From contig JAQUPZ010000006.1 of the NCBI GenBank assembly GCA_028716365.1, positions 333,478-397,477 of the forward strand: a stretch of DNA of 64,000 nucleotides, read 5' to 3'. Shown here one piece after another: positions 6,488 to 14,810 of the stretch; the first letter of the stretch is position 1; each line of letters starts with the position of its first letter. Origin of the DNA: Kiritimatiellia bacterium. GTDB lineage: Bacteria > Verrucomicrobiota > Kiritimatiellia > UBA8416 > YA12-FULL-48-11. The notes under the pieces are model-generated. The model was not told the DNA's origin. It saw only the letters and a list, made by a program, of their open reading frames with translations, and searched no databases. The position numbers and the translations under genes were made by a program.

Positions 6488-9322
6488 TTATTCAGTCTGT
6501 GAAATAAAGCAATAGCTTCCTGAACCTGTCTCGTAAACTGCAAAAATACTTTTTCTATTTGAATTGTCCATTCGCAGGAACTTGATTCCCTGCGCTTTTT
6601 CTGCTGGTTTGCCGGATTCCAAAACAGAAGAGGCATCCCTGGCCGGAACAAAAACAGTTGCTGTGGTATTTGGCGGAATCGTCACATTAAGAGTTAATTT
6701 ATTACCTTCGAGTTTCCAGTTACTTGCAATTCTGCCGTAAACTGAATTGTGACTTGCCTTGACCCATGTCAGGTCATCGACAACGCCGGGCTTGATGATT
6801 ATTTTTTTAAAGCCGGGTACGGATGGGTCAGGTTGAATTCCTGCCAGCGTTTCATAGAACCAGGCGGAAACATCACCAAACATGATATGATTGTGTGTGC
6901 CGCTTCCGTTCCAGCCTTCCCAGAGTGTTGTAGCGCCCTGCTTGACCCAGTTACCCCAGCTTGGCTCGGTTGTCTGTGCAACAATCCTGTATGCAACGTC
7001 CGACCGATCGTTGTCGGTAAGCGCGTGGAGCAGGTATTTGGTGCCAAGAATTCCACAGTCGAGGTGATCGTTTTTAGCAGTGACATTTTCAACCAGGTTT
7101 TTTACCACGGCGTCAAGGTTCGACGGTTCAACCAGGCCCTGATACAGCGCACAGGCAAGCGCAGTTTGTGTTCCACCTGCGTACTGCCTGGTCCGTTGAT
7201 CAAGAAACTCCCGGTTAAATGCTCTTTTGATATCAGCGGCAAGCCGGCTATATTTTGCCGCATCATCCTTCTTACCGAGGATGTCTGCGATCTTTGAGAC
7301 AATTACGACGTCGCAATAATAGTAGCCTGTGGATGTGACTTTTTCCGGTGTCTTGGTTTTGGCAGGACACCAGTCGCCGAGTCCTATAGTGACGATGCCG
7401 TCCTTTGCCTTGCTTGTAAGGTAGTCAACATAGCGTTTCAGGTTCTCGTAATGTTCGGCAAGAATGCGAATATCGCCGCAGTATTTGTACATGTACCATG
7501 GAATCAGGACATAGGCGGAATCCCATGCCGGTCCGTTGCCCCATTTATAGCCCCAGCCGCCGGTCGGAACGATACCGGGTAGTTCGCCGCTTTCACGCTG
7601 TTCGTCCTTGAAATCCCGCATCCACTGGGTATAGGCGGCCAAGGGGTCAAAATTATAAAGACCGGTTTCGGCCGCAAGATGGGCGTCGCCGGTCCAGCCA
7701 TTCTTTTCCCGGTTGGGACAATCGGTTGGGTGCCCATGAAAATTGTTAAGGTATGACCAGCGGGTACAGTGCTGAATCCTGTTCAGCAGTTCATTTGAAC
7801 ATTCAAAAGTACCGGCGTTTTCAAGATCGGTGTGCATCACGAGCGCTTTGAGATTTTCCAATTTTGGTTCGCCGGGGAATCCGGTGACTTGAACATATTG
7901 AAAACCATGGTACATGAATCGTGACTGCCAGATTTCTGTCCCTTTACCCTTGAGGATATAACGTTCCGTCTGGAACTCGGCAGATTTGCAGAATGACTTG
8001 ATGTTGTCGGGATTCAGTGTGCCGTCCTCACGCAGTAGTTCGGCGTACTGGATCTTTATATCGGTTCCGGCAGGACCTTTCACGGTCAACTGTGCCGTGC
8101 CTGCAATATTCTGCCCTAGATCATAAAGGTAAACACCGGGTTTTGGCTGGGTGATTTTTACCGGCCTGATGGTTTCCGTGATACGGATGGGCTGGACCAT
8201 CTGGGCGGTTAGTTTTCCTTTGGGTGCGTCAACAATCCTGGCGGTAATCCACTGTGAATCGTCATAATTGGCTGTGTCCCATCCGTTTTTTTCCAGCCGC
8301 GCATCATAGACTTCGCCGCTGAGCATGCCGTCGAATTGGATGGGACCGGTGGAATATTTCCATGACTCATCACTAATGACTGTCTGTCTGGATCCATCAT
8401 AGAGCTCAATTTCGAGCTGAAGAATCATCTTTGGCTGACCGCGCCAGGGTGCAGTGTCAAAATCCCAGGCATTCTTCACGTGATAGTTGTACCAGCCGTT
8501 ACCGAGCATTACACCGGCGGCGTTTTTCCCTTTCTTCAATTGTCTGGTGACGTCGTAAGTCACGTATAATACGCGTCGGTCATAACGTGTAAACTTTGGA
8601 TCAAGAACATGATCTCCGACCTTCTCCCCGTTAAGAGTAAGTTCATAATAACCCAGGCCGCTGATGTATGCAGTTGCCCTTTTGATTTTCCTGTTGATGG
8701 AGAAAGTTTTTCTGAGAAGCGGTGCAGGCTCAAACTCTGCAGAATTTGGAGAACCTATCCATTTGGCGGACCAACCTGCCGCGCCGGAACTTGTTAGTGA
8801 AGGCGGGTCACTTTGCCTGAGCAGTCCCATGGACCACATCGCGGGTTTGCTTTCGGAAGAGTTGCCCTGGGAACGGTCGTTACAACTGGACCATGTCTTA
8901 ACTTTCCAGAAGCACAGCTGGCGGCTCTGGAGGGGAATTCCAGCATATTCTATATATAGAGAGTTGTCCGACTGCACTTTTCCGCTGTCCCAGAGGTCTC
9001 CGGTGTCTTTTGCAAGCAGTTCCGGTGTCGATGCGACCAGAATCCGGTAAGCGGTTTGGCGGACACCACGGGGCATCTTCGATTTCAGATTTATGATTTC
9101 AGATTTCAAATCGGCATTCGGCAATCTGCAATCATCGATAACCCATGACAGTCTCGGTTTCTCTATGTCAATTCCCAGTGGATTATCGAGGTGCTCGCAT
9201 CTCAGGCGTTGGGGTGCAAGTGATTGTCTGGAAGAGAACCATCCGGCTGAAGTTGAATTTGAAAAATAGAACAGGAAGCCGGAAAACAACAGAATCAACA
9301 GCTGGAATTTCTTTCCCTTCAT
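6488..9322 (-). CDS. Alpha-L-rhamnosidase, GH78, secreted
   Basis: 944 residues, the standard GH78 architecture: signal peptide about 1-26, N-terminal fibronectin-like domain (RLRCEHLDNPLGID), Bac_rhamnosid N-domain (about 205-390, LRKTFSINRKIKRATAYIS), sandwich domain, then the (alpha/alpha)6 barrel. TDCPNREKNGWTGD gives D534, E539 and D546, and TTLWEGWNG gives E802. The spacing between these residues is one shorter than in the neighbouring paralogue. It lacks that protein's extra sandwich at about 190-340, so the two probably differ in target or product binding. Residues 61-84 carry the same repeat-encoded segment as the paralogue. It lies 30 bases downstream of the Gfo/Idh gene and 15 upstream of the NIPSNAP gene, in one operon. 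Confidence 0.93.
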   Translation of the reverse strand: MKGKKFQLLILLFSGFLFYFSNSTSAGWFSSRQSLAPQRLRCEHLDNPLGIDIEKPRLSWVIDDCRLPNADLKSEIINLKSKMPRGVRQTAYRILVASTPELLAKDTGDLWDSGKVQSDNSLYIEYAGIPLQSRQLCFWKVKTWSSCNDRSQGNSSESKPAMWSMGLLRQSDPPSLTSSGAAGWSAKWIGSPNSAEFEPAPLLRKTFSINRKIKRATAYISGLGYYELTLNGEKVGDHVLDPKFTRYDRRVLYVTYDVTRQLKKGKNAAGVMLGNGWYNYHVKNAWDFDTAPWRGQPKMILQLEIELYDGSRQTVISDESWKYSTGPIQFDGMLSGEVYDARLEKNGWDTANYDDSQWITARIVDAPKGKLTAQMVQPIRITETIRPVKITQPKPGVYLYDLGQNIAGTAQLTVKGPAGTDIKIQYAELLREDGTLNPDNIKSFCKSAEFQTERYILKGKGTEIWQSRFMYHGFQYVQVTGFPGEPKLENLKALVMHTDLENAGTFECSNELLNRIQHCTRWSYLNNFHGHPTDCPNREKNGWTGDAHLAAETGLYNFDPLAAYTQWMRDFKDEQRESGELPGIVPTGGWGYKWGNGPAWDSAYVLIPWYMYKYCGDIRILAEHYENLKRYVDYLTSKAKDGIVTIGLGDWCPAKTKTPEKVTSTGYYYCDVVIVSKIADILGKKDDAAKYSRLAADIKRAFNREFLDQRTRQYAGGTQTALACALYQGLVEPSNLDAVVKNLVENVTAKNDHLDCGILGTKYLLHALTDNDRSDVAYRIVAQTTEPSWGNWVKQGATTLWEGWNGSGTHNHIMFGDVSAWFYETLAGIQPDPSVPGFKKIIIKPGVVDDLTWVKASHNSVYGRIASNWKLEGNKLTLNVTIPPNTTATVFVPARDASSVLESGKPAEKAQGIKFLRMDNSNRKSIFAVYETGSGSYCFISQTE
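9072..9141. repeat. 70-bp repeat inside the second GH78 gene
   Basis: Partner of 5318-5387 with a single base difference, translated in frame as residues 61-84. GH78 proteins usually go directly from the LSWxI strand to RQTAYQILV, so the roughly 20 residues here look added. Confidence 0.8.
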
Positions 9323-9352
9323 AATATTATTTCCTCTTATTATTTTCTTTCC

Positions 9353-10696
9353 TTATAAACTCCAGCCCTGACGGTATTCTGTACGGACATATTTGTTTGC
9401 TGCCGGGATGTTGGTTATTTTCATATTTGCGGCGTCCCATTCAATTTTGGCATCCGCCTGGATTGCCATCCGGCCGACAATGCAAGTCTCGGTGAGCGGT
9501 CCAGAATATTCAAAATTCGCCCCGGCTTTCCTGTTATTCCTTATGGCATCCACCCAATCCTGCTCATGAGTGCCCTTGACCCTCGGAAGTGTCTTTTCAG
9601 GGCGTTTATAATCTTTCATTTTACTTTCGGGAATCAGGCGCGGGCTTTCACCGTAGACTCCAGCCATTATCTTTCCTTTACTGCCCTTGAAGACCAGTCC
9701 GCCTTCCTTGGGCATTTTTCTGTCAGGTTCCAGTTCTTCAGGTCTTGGCGGGCGGGTACCTTCGTACCACATCAATTTAACCGGCGGCATGTTTTCACGG
9801 GCCGCAAACTGGTAGGTCACAATTGCTGAGAGAGGATGCGTTTCCTGATTGAGTCCGCAGGAAGTGGCCTCGGCACTGACAGGTGGACCAAGTTTCAGGG
9901 CTGATACAGCAGAGTCGAGCGTGTGGGCGCCGCGATCACCCATCATGCCGCTGCCGAAATCGCGCCAGCAGCGCCAAACTGCCGGATGATAGGCCGGATG
10001 ATACGGGCGTTCCGGTGCCGGGCCAAGCCACAGATCCCATTTCAAACCATCTGGAACCGGAGGTTTGTCGGTTGGACGGCCCGCTCCAAATTTGGAACTC
10101 CAGCCGGCATGTCCCCAGGGATAATATGACAGACTGCACCACGTATCGACTTCACGGACTTCTCCAATGGCGCCGTCCCAGATCCATTCGCATATCAGCC
10201 GGAAATCTTCTTTTGAATGGCCCTGTATTCCCATCTGCGTACACACGCCGGTTTCCCTTGTAGCTTTGGCAAGCATTCGTGCTTCGTAGATGTCGCGTGT
10301 CAGCGGTTTCTGGCAGTAGACGTGTTTACCCGCCTTCATTGCGGCCATTGAAATAACAGCATGGGTATGGTCTGGTGTTGCAATTACCACTGCATCAATG
10401 TCTTTCTGTTTGTCCAGCATCTCGCGGTAATCCTGGTAGACCTTTGCTTTCGGATATTTTTGAATTGTCTTTGCGGCATAATTGAGATCAACATCGCAAA
10501 GGGCAACGATGTTTTCGGAATCGAGATTACCGATATTCGATTTTCCCATACCACCTATTCCGATTCCGGCGATATTCACCTTCTCGTTTGGCGCGATCCG
10601 GCGCGGTACACCGAGTACATATCGTGGAACAATGTTAAAAGCGGTTATTGCTGTGACGGCTTTCAGGAAATTCCGGCGGGTTGTCCTGTTTTGCAT
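9353..10696 (-). CDS. Gfo/Idh/MocA-family oxidoreductase with twin-arginine leader
   Basis: 447 residues from the ATG at 10696, chosen because AGGAG lies seven bases upstream and the Tat motif TTRRNFLKAV starts nearby; an upstream in-frame ATG adds ten residues without a ribosome site. A Rossmann fold follows: GIGIGGMGKSNIG for dinucleotide binding, ALCDVD at the end of beta2, and QKP in place of the usual EKP, a variant common in exported PVC members. Family members oxidise or reduce sugars and related polyols with NAD(P); exported ones may carry tightly bound cofactor. It sits upstream of two rhamnosidases, so a keto-sugar step acting on the released or attached sugar is plausible but inferred. 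It probably leads the operon running to 2257, or follows the SGNH gene 102 bases upstream. Confidence 0.88.
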   Translation of the reverse strand: MQNRTTRRNFLKAVTAITAFNIVPRYVLGVPRRIAPNEKVNIAGIGIGGMGKSNIGNLDSENIVALCDVDLNYAAKTIQKYPKAKVYQDYREMLDKQKDIDAVVIATPDHTHAVISMAAMKAGKHVYCQKPLTRDIYEARMLAKATRETGVCTQMGIQGHSKEDFRLICEWIWDGAIGEVREVDTWCSLSYYPWGHAGWSSKFGAGRPTDKPPVPDGLKWDLWLGPAPERPYHPAYHPAVWRCWRDFGSGMMGDRGAHTLDSAVSALKLGPPVSAEATSCGLNQETHPLSAIVTYQFAARENMPPVKLMWYEGTRPPRPEELEPDRKMPKEGGLVFKGSKGKIMAGVYGESPRLIPESKMKDYKRPEKTLPRVKGTHEQDWVDAIRNNRKAGANFEYSGPLTETCIVGRMAIQADAKIEWDAANMKITNIPAANKYVRTEYRQGWSL

Positions 10697-10798
10697 GGTT
10701 TTTCTCCTTTTATCGGGAATACCCATTAGGTTTTATTACTAATAGTACCAGAGTAATGACTATAACTACATTCGCCAACCACTTTCCTGCGGGTATTA

Positions 10799-12070
10799 TT
10801 ACTGCTTTGGGACAGGAATAATCTCTACCTGGTGTGGCTGCATGATCAGCGTTTTCTTTATTGCATCAAACAGTTCCGGCATCCTGGCCATACGTATTTT
10901 GAGAGCGGCCGCACGTTTGGCTTCAATGTTGTCGATCTTAACATCCAGGAAATCCGGTATTTTCACCTCGGCCAGGACAACCCCGCGAAAGATCTGTTGA
11001 TGATAATAATCGTTCTTGGCTTTCACCGCCGCCCATACGGCCTTTACATGGTCGGCTATCGGACCGTCAGATAAAACGGCAGGGGCCAGATTTACACTGT
11101 CATTCAGCGCCACTGCGGAATACTCGGCAATTTTCTTTCCTCCAAGACGGATTTCATACTGGCCTGCCTTGAGGCCGGTTACCTTCAAGCGGTAGTCATT
11201 CAACTCTTCCATTATTGGTGCCCACTGCAGGATACTCTTGGCCTCTTCCGGGAAAAATGGCAGGGCGGCATCCTGCTGTTTGAACTCTATTTTTCCATCG
11301 GCATTTACCTTCAGGTTCTCGATTTTACAGTTCTGGCTCTTTGTAACTTTATCACCGGCAGCGTCAATTTCGACTGAGGCAACAAGTGGCGGGAAATTCA
11401 TTCCTTTGAGAATGGACCATGCCATTATGGCCTGGCCGGGAGGACCGGGATGAACGGCATCACCGCCGCCGATGCGGTTTTTGGGATCTGCCGCACGTCC
11501 TTTGTCTATAATTGCAATAAATGGGTGGAACTGGTCGATGAATATACCATTGTTTGCTGCAGCGATTTGTTTGACGCCCTCTGAATATTTTTCCAGTGTT
11601 TCATTATAACCCTGGATTGCCGGACCAAGTTCATTTTTTTCAACCGGGCTGGGCGTGCACCATGCCACGCGGATATTCGCGGCTTTGGCCTGGTCGGCAA
11701 TTCCCTGCAAACCGCCCATATAGGTCTTGAAACCTGTTTCATCAAAAGGCCTGTATCCGCCGTCATTCATTCCGAAGTCAACGGTCATGGCTGTTGGGGT
11801 GTGGGGCAGGACATCGCGCTTGAAACGGTTATTGCCCCCGGTTGAACGGTCGCCACCGATACCGACGTTAATAAAGGTGATATTCCAGGCTGGAAATCTG
11901 GCAAGCGTCCATGCTTCAACATAACTGCTGTAAAGGTATTGCTCGGTGATGCTGTCACCCATCAGCATGACCTTGTCGCCGTCCTTGAAGAAGAAATCTG
12001 CGGCATTAACTGTGAGTGTTACTGTCAGAATGAATAATGAAATGATTATCGATTTAAGACGGCTGATCAT
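10799..12070 (-). CDS. Secreted SGNH/GDSL hydrolase
   Basis: 423 residues with a signal peptide (about 1-23, IISLFILTVTLTVNA). SGNH block I is MLMGDSITEQ (nucleophile S40), block III is DFGMNDGG (oxyanion Asn), and block V is DAVHPGPPGQ (catalytic Asp and His). The extra C-terminal region (about 240-423) is longer than a minimal SGNH domain. Such enzymes deacylate polysaccharides or their oligosaccharides, which would clear the way for the rhamnosidases encoded downstream; the ester type is not readable. It is the upstream-most gene of the minus-strand GH78 block and may share its transcript across a 102-base gap. Confidence 0.87.
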   Translation of the reverse strand: MISRLKSIIISLFILTVTLTVNAADFFFKDGDKVMLMGDSITEQYLYSSYVEAWTLARFPAWNITFINVGIGGDRSTGGNNRFKRDVLPHTPTAMTVDFGMNDGGYRPFDETGFKTYMGGLQGIADQAKAANIRVAWCTPSPVEKNELGPAIQGYNETLEKYSEGVKQIAAANNGIFIDQFHPFIAIIDKGRAADPKNRIGGGDAVHPGPPGQAIMAWSILKGMNFPPLVASVEIDAAGDKVTKSQNCKIENLKVNADGKIEFKQQDAALPFFPEEAKSILQWAPIMEELNDYRLKVTGLKAGQYEIRLGGKKIAEYSAVALNDSVNLAPAVLSDGPIADHVKAVWAAVKAKNDYYHQQIFRGVVLAEVKIPDFLDVKIDNIEAKRAAALKIRMARMPELFDAIKKTLIMQPHQVEIIPVPKQ

Positions 12071-12214
12071 GAAATGTTCACTCCTTATGATGGTTTCCTG
12101 TTGCTACACACATAATCAAAGAATGCCGACGTTTGCTGATGGTTTCAAGGCATTTTTTGGGGAGAATAGAATCAATAATGAATATCCAATTCTTAAGGAC
12201 GTGTTACTCAAATC

Positions 12215-12306
12215 GAGATTCCTCGACTTCACTCGGAATGACACTCTTGATACAGTCAAGTTCCTCTAAGGAACTGTCATGCTGAGTTTGTCGAAGCATC
12301 TTTCCG
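12215..12306. repeat. Second copy of the two-part dispersed repeat
   Basis: 12215-12244 (GATTCCTCGACTTCACTCGG, then AATGACAC) and 12276-12306 (TGTCATGCTGAGTTTGTCGA, then AGCATC) mirror the pair at 1871-1968 in order and spacing class. It lies in the 254-base gap between the flavoprotein and SGNH genes, which shows no gene. Confidence 0.55.
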
Positions 12307-12324
12307 AAGGTGTTCTTCGATTAT

Positions 12325-12900
12325 TTATCCATGAAGTTTCTTCAACAGCCAGGCCATGTTTTTACCGAGCGTATTCATGGTCTGCATGCCTTCATCATCT
12401 TTTTCCACGTCACCGATCTCGCGCCCGACACCGATGTTCCAGTATGACGAGCCAACAATGATCATCTGGCCGATTGTGAAGAAGTGGTTGATTGAGTCAA
12501 AAACATGCATCGCACCTCCGCGCCTTACGGCGACAACTGCAGCGCCGATTTTGCGTTTGAACATGTCGTTATTGGCCCTGGATGCCATGCCCGTCCGTTC
12601 GATCAGCGCTTTCATCTGGGCCGAGCAGTCAGCGAAATAAGTAGGTGAGGCGAGGATGATGCCATCAGCCTCGATCATTTTTTCTATACATTTGTTTATT
12701 ATATCATCATCAACAGCACAGCGTTTGTTCTTGTTCTGAAAACATTTATAACAGGCGACACATCCATTGATCTTTTCGCCGGCCAACTGGACAAGTTCGG
12801 TTTTGATCCCTTCCTTTTCCAGTTCCGTGAAAACTTCTTTTATCATGATGGCCGTATTACCATCCTTACGGGCACTTCCATTAAATGCGACTACTTTCAT
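12325..12900 (-). CDS. Flavodoxin-like NAD(P)H-dependent FMN reductase / iron-sulfur flavoprotein-like
   Basis: 191 residues from the ATG at 12900, chosen because AGGAG lies eight bases upstream and the FMN-binding N-terminus starts at once (VVAFNGSARKDGNT, the phosphate-binding loop). SPTYFADCSAQMKALIERT is the second flavin-contact region typical of the family. A cysteine cluster, CVACYKCFQNKNKRC, resembles those of archaeal-type iron-sulfur flavoproteins and may hold an Fe-S cluster or simply be structural. It is cytoplasmic, with no signal peptide. It is divergent from the sugar-porter gene and not obviously part of the saccharolytic operon. The electron donor and substrate are unknown. 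Confidence 0.85.
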   Translation of the reverse strand: MKVVAFNGSARKDGNTAIMIKEVFTELEKEGIKTELVQLAGEKINGCVACYKCFQNKNKRCAVDDDIINKCIEKMIEADGIILASPTYFADCSAQMKALIERTGMASRANNDMFKRKIGAAVVAVRRGGAMHVFDSINHFFTIGQMIIVGSSYWNIGVGREIGDVEKDDEGMQTMNTLGKNMAWLLKKLHG

Positions 12901-12941
12901 GAGTAATTTCTCCTTTTTCACATCTTTTTAATCCTATCTGT

Positions 12942-12970
12942 ATTATAGTGTCAATACTCGTCAATTGTAT
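12942..12970 (-). promoter_or_regulatory. Candidate sigma70-type promoter for the flavoprotein gene
   Basis: On the minus strand a perfect TATAAT (12947-12942) lies about 40 bases upstream of the start codon. The -35 match about 16 bases further up (TACAAT) is weak, so only the -10 is convincing. Confidence 0.35.
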
Positions 12971-13062
12971 GAACAAAAGATTATACTCTATCGGTGAAAA
13001 ACCGGTCTGGACTTTGAAAAGTATGGAGAAATGTGCAATAATTTGCGATTTCGGGAGGAACC

Positions 13063-14505
13063 ATGATTACAAATTCCGGCAGCGGTGGAACAACTGACAG
13101 TGGGGTGAAGCCCGTTTATAACATGGCGTATGTATGGACAATTTCACTGGTTGCGGCCATGGGCGGCCTGCTCTTCGGTTACGATTGGGTTGTGATTGGC
13201 GGTGCAAAACCGTTTTTTGAAAAGTTCTTTGAGTTGTCCGGCGGTAAACTCAGCGGTTGGGCCAACAGTTGTGCCCTCCTTGGATGCCTTGTGGGTTCGA
13301 TTATTACCGGAACTTTGAGCGACAGATTCGGCCGCAAAAAACTTCTTGTCCTTTCGGCTGTTCTTTTTGCCGTTTCATCGGTGTTTACCGGTTGGGCAAG
13401 TACTTTCAATACTTTTGTGGTCTGGCGGATCATCGGTGGTATCGCGATAGGTATGGCTTCCAATCTTTCACCGATATATATCGCAGAGGTTGCACCTGCG
13501 CATATGCGCGGCAGGCTTGTTGCAATCAATCAGTTGACGATTGTGATAGGAATCCTGGCCGCGCAGATTGTCAACTGGTGGCTGGCGGTAAAACTGCCGC
13601 ATTCCGGTGTGGATGCGGCGGCAATAGAAACAGTACGTCAGACGTGGAACAATACGTATGGCTGGCGCTGGATGTTTACGGCCGTTACGGTGCCTTCGCT
13701 GATGTTCTTTGTAGGCGCGTTGCTGGTACCGGAGAGTCCGCGCTGGCTTGTGAAGAATGGCGTGGCCGAAGAGGCAGGGCGGATACTCTCCAGGATCGGA
13801 GGACAGGCATATGCTGATGCGGAAGTGAAGGAAATCCAGAATACAATCGTCGCGGAAGAAACCCAGCATGTTCGCTTTGCCGACCTGCTTGAACCGAAGC
13901 TTCTCAAGATTGTCCTTATCGGGTGTGCCCTTGCGGTTCTCCAGCAGTGGAGTGGAATCAATTCCATATTCAACTATGCCGAGGAAATTTATAAGTCGGC
14001 CGGGTACGGAATCAGTGACATCATGTTTAACATAGTCATCACCGGCGCGATCAATCTGGTGTTTACGCTGGTGGCGATCGGGACTGTTGACCGGCTGGGA
14101 CGGCGCATCCTGATGCTGATCGGTTGTGCGGGTATCGGAATATCGCACGTTCTGCTGGGTACGGCTTATGCGATGGGCATGAAAGGAATGGCAGTACTTG
14201 TGTTTACGCTCTGCTCGCTGGGGTGTTATGGATTATCACTGGCTCCGATTGTGTGGGTTCTGATCTCGGAACTGTTCCCGAACCGTATCCGCGGGGCGGC
14301 AGTTTCAGTAGCCGTGTCGGCGCTGTGGGTTGCATGTTTCATCCTGACTTTTGTTTTCCCGATTCTGAAGGATACGGTTGGAATGGCGGGGACATTCTGG
14401 ATTTATGCCGGTATCTGCTTTGCGGGTTTTGTGTTTGTATGGATGAAGGTACCGGAGACAAAGGGCAAGTCACTGGAGCAGATTGAAAAGGAATTGGTTG
14501 ATTGA
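13063..14505 (+). CDS. Sugar-porter MFS transporter (SP family, XylE/AraE-like)
   Basis: 480 residues with 12 predicted membrane helices, probably a proton-sugar symporter in the inner membrane. Sugar-porter signatures are present: GYDWVVIGGAKPF in helix 1, DRFGRKK in the loop between helices 2 and 3, PESPRWLV after helix 6, QQWSGINSIFNYAEEI in helix 7, DRLGRR, and PETKGKSLEQIE at the C-terminus. GGGAGGAACC before the ATG fixes the start. It is the only recognisable sugar importer in the window and directly precedes the GH2-DUF6807-FAD oxidoreductase run, so it is a good candidate for uptake of monosaccharides released by the secreted enzymes. The sugar (rhamnose, fucose or xylose-like) cannot be decided from sequence. 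Confidence 0.93.
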   Translation: MITNSGSGGTTDSGVKPVYNMAYVWTISLVAAMGGLLFGYDWVVIGGAKPFFEKFFELSGGKLSGWANSCALLGCLVGSIITGTLSDRFGRKKLLVLSAVLFAVSSVFTGWASTFNTFVVWRIIGGIAIGMASNLSPIYIAEVAPAHMRGRLVAINQLTIVIGILAAQIVNWWLAVKLPHSGVDAAAIETVRQTWNNTYGWRWMFTAVTVPSLMFFVGALLVPESPRWLVKNGVAEEAGRILSRIGGQAYADAEVKEIQNTIVAEETQHVRFADLLEPKLLKIVLIGCALAVLQQWSGINSIFNYAEEIYKSAGYGISDIMFNIVITGAINLVFTLVAIGTVDRLGRRILMLIGCAGIGISHVLLGTAYAMGMKGMAVLVFTLCSLGCYGLSLAPIVWVLISELFPNRIRGAAVSVAVSALWVACFILTFVFPILKDTVGMAGTFWIYAGICFAGFVFVWMKVPETKGKSLEQIEKELVD

Positions 14506-14537
14506 TGGTTTGGTTTTGTCGGGAGGGCAGTATGCTG

Positions 14538-14685
14538 TGTATTTTGAGAGAAACGCTTTTGCGTGATGCATCCGCGCCGGCTATGTTGCCGCAGGCTGTG
14601 CGGATACGTATCCAGCCCAGCCTGAGGACGCCTTGCAGGCGCGGCGCCTGACGCAAAAGCGTTTCTCGAAGAAACAAAATGCACA
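14538..14685. repeat. 148-bp imperfect palindrome, copy A
   Basis: GAGAAACGCTTTTGCGT at 14548-14564 has a perfect inverted copy at 14651-14667. Outside it TGTGTATTTT (14538-14547) pairs with AAAATGCACA across an 8-base bulge. Its centre and right side match copy B at 21654-21803 (GCCGGCTRTGTTG; CTGACGC; CTCGAAGAAA). It fills most of the 305-base gap before the GH2 gene. Confidence 0.75.
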
Positions 14686-14810
14686 ACATGTCTCCATCAC
14701 CATCCCGAAACGGTATGGTGAATTTGAAGAAAGAAAACGAAATGCGTAATACATTTACCTCATTGCAAAAAACGATGACTGGGATAATCATGCACAGCAA
14801 TAGGAGGAAT

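Noticed and set aside
13468..14148. Long minus-strand open frame opposite the sugar-porter gene
   Set aside because: The plus-strand frame is a full MFS protein with family motifs; the opposite frame shows no recognisable protein features.
14538..14685. Complete insertion sequence
   Set aside because: The palindrome has no transposase and is only about 150 bp; at most a non-autonomous element.
14679..14810. N-terminal extension of the GH2 protein
   Set aside because: It would start inside the repeat element, lacks a ribosome site, and would bury the clear signal peptide at 14811.
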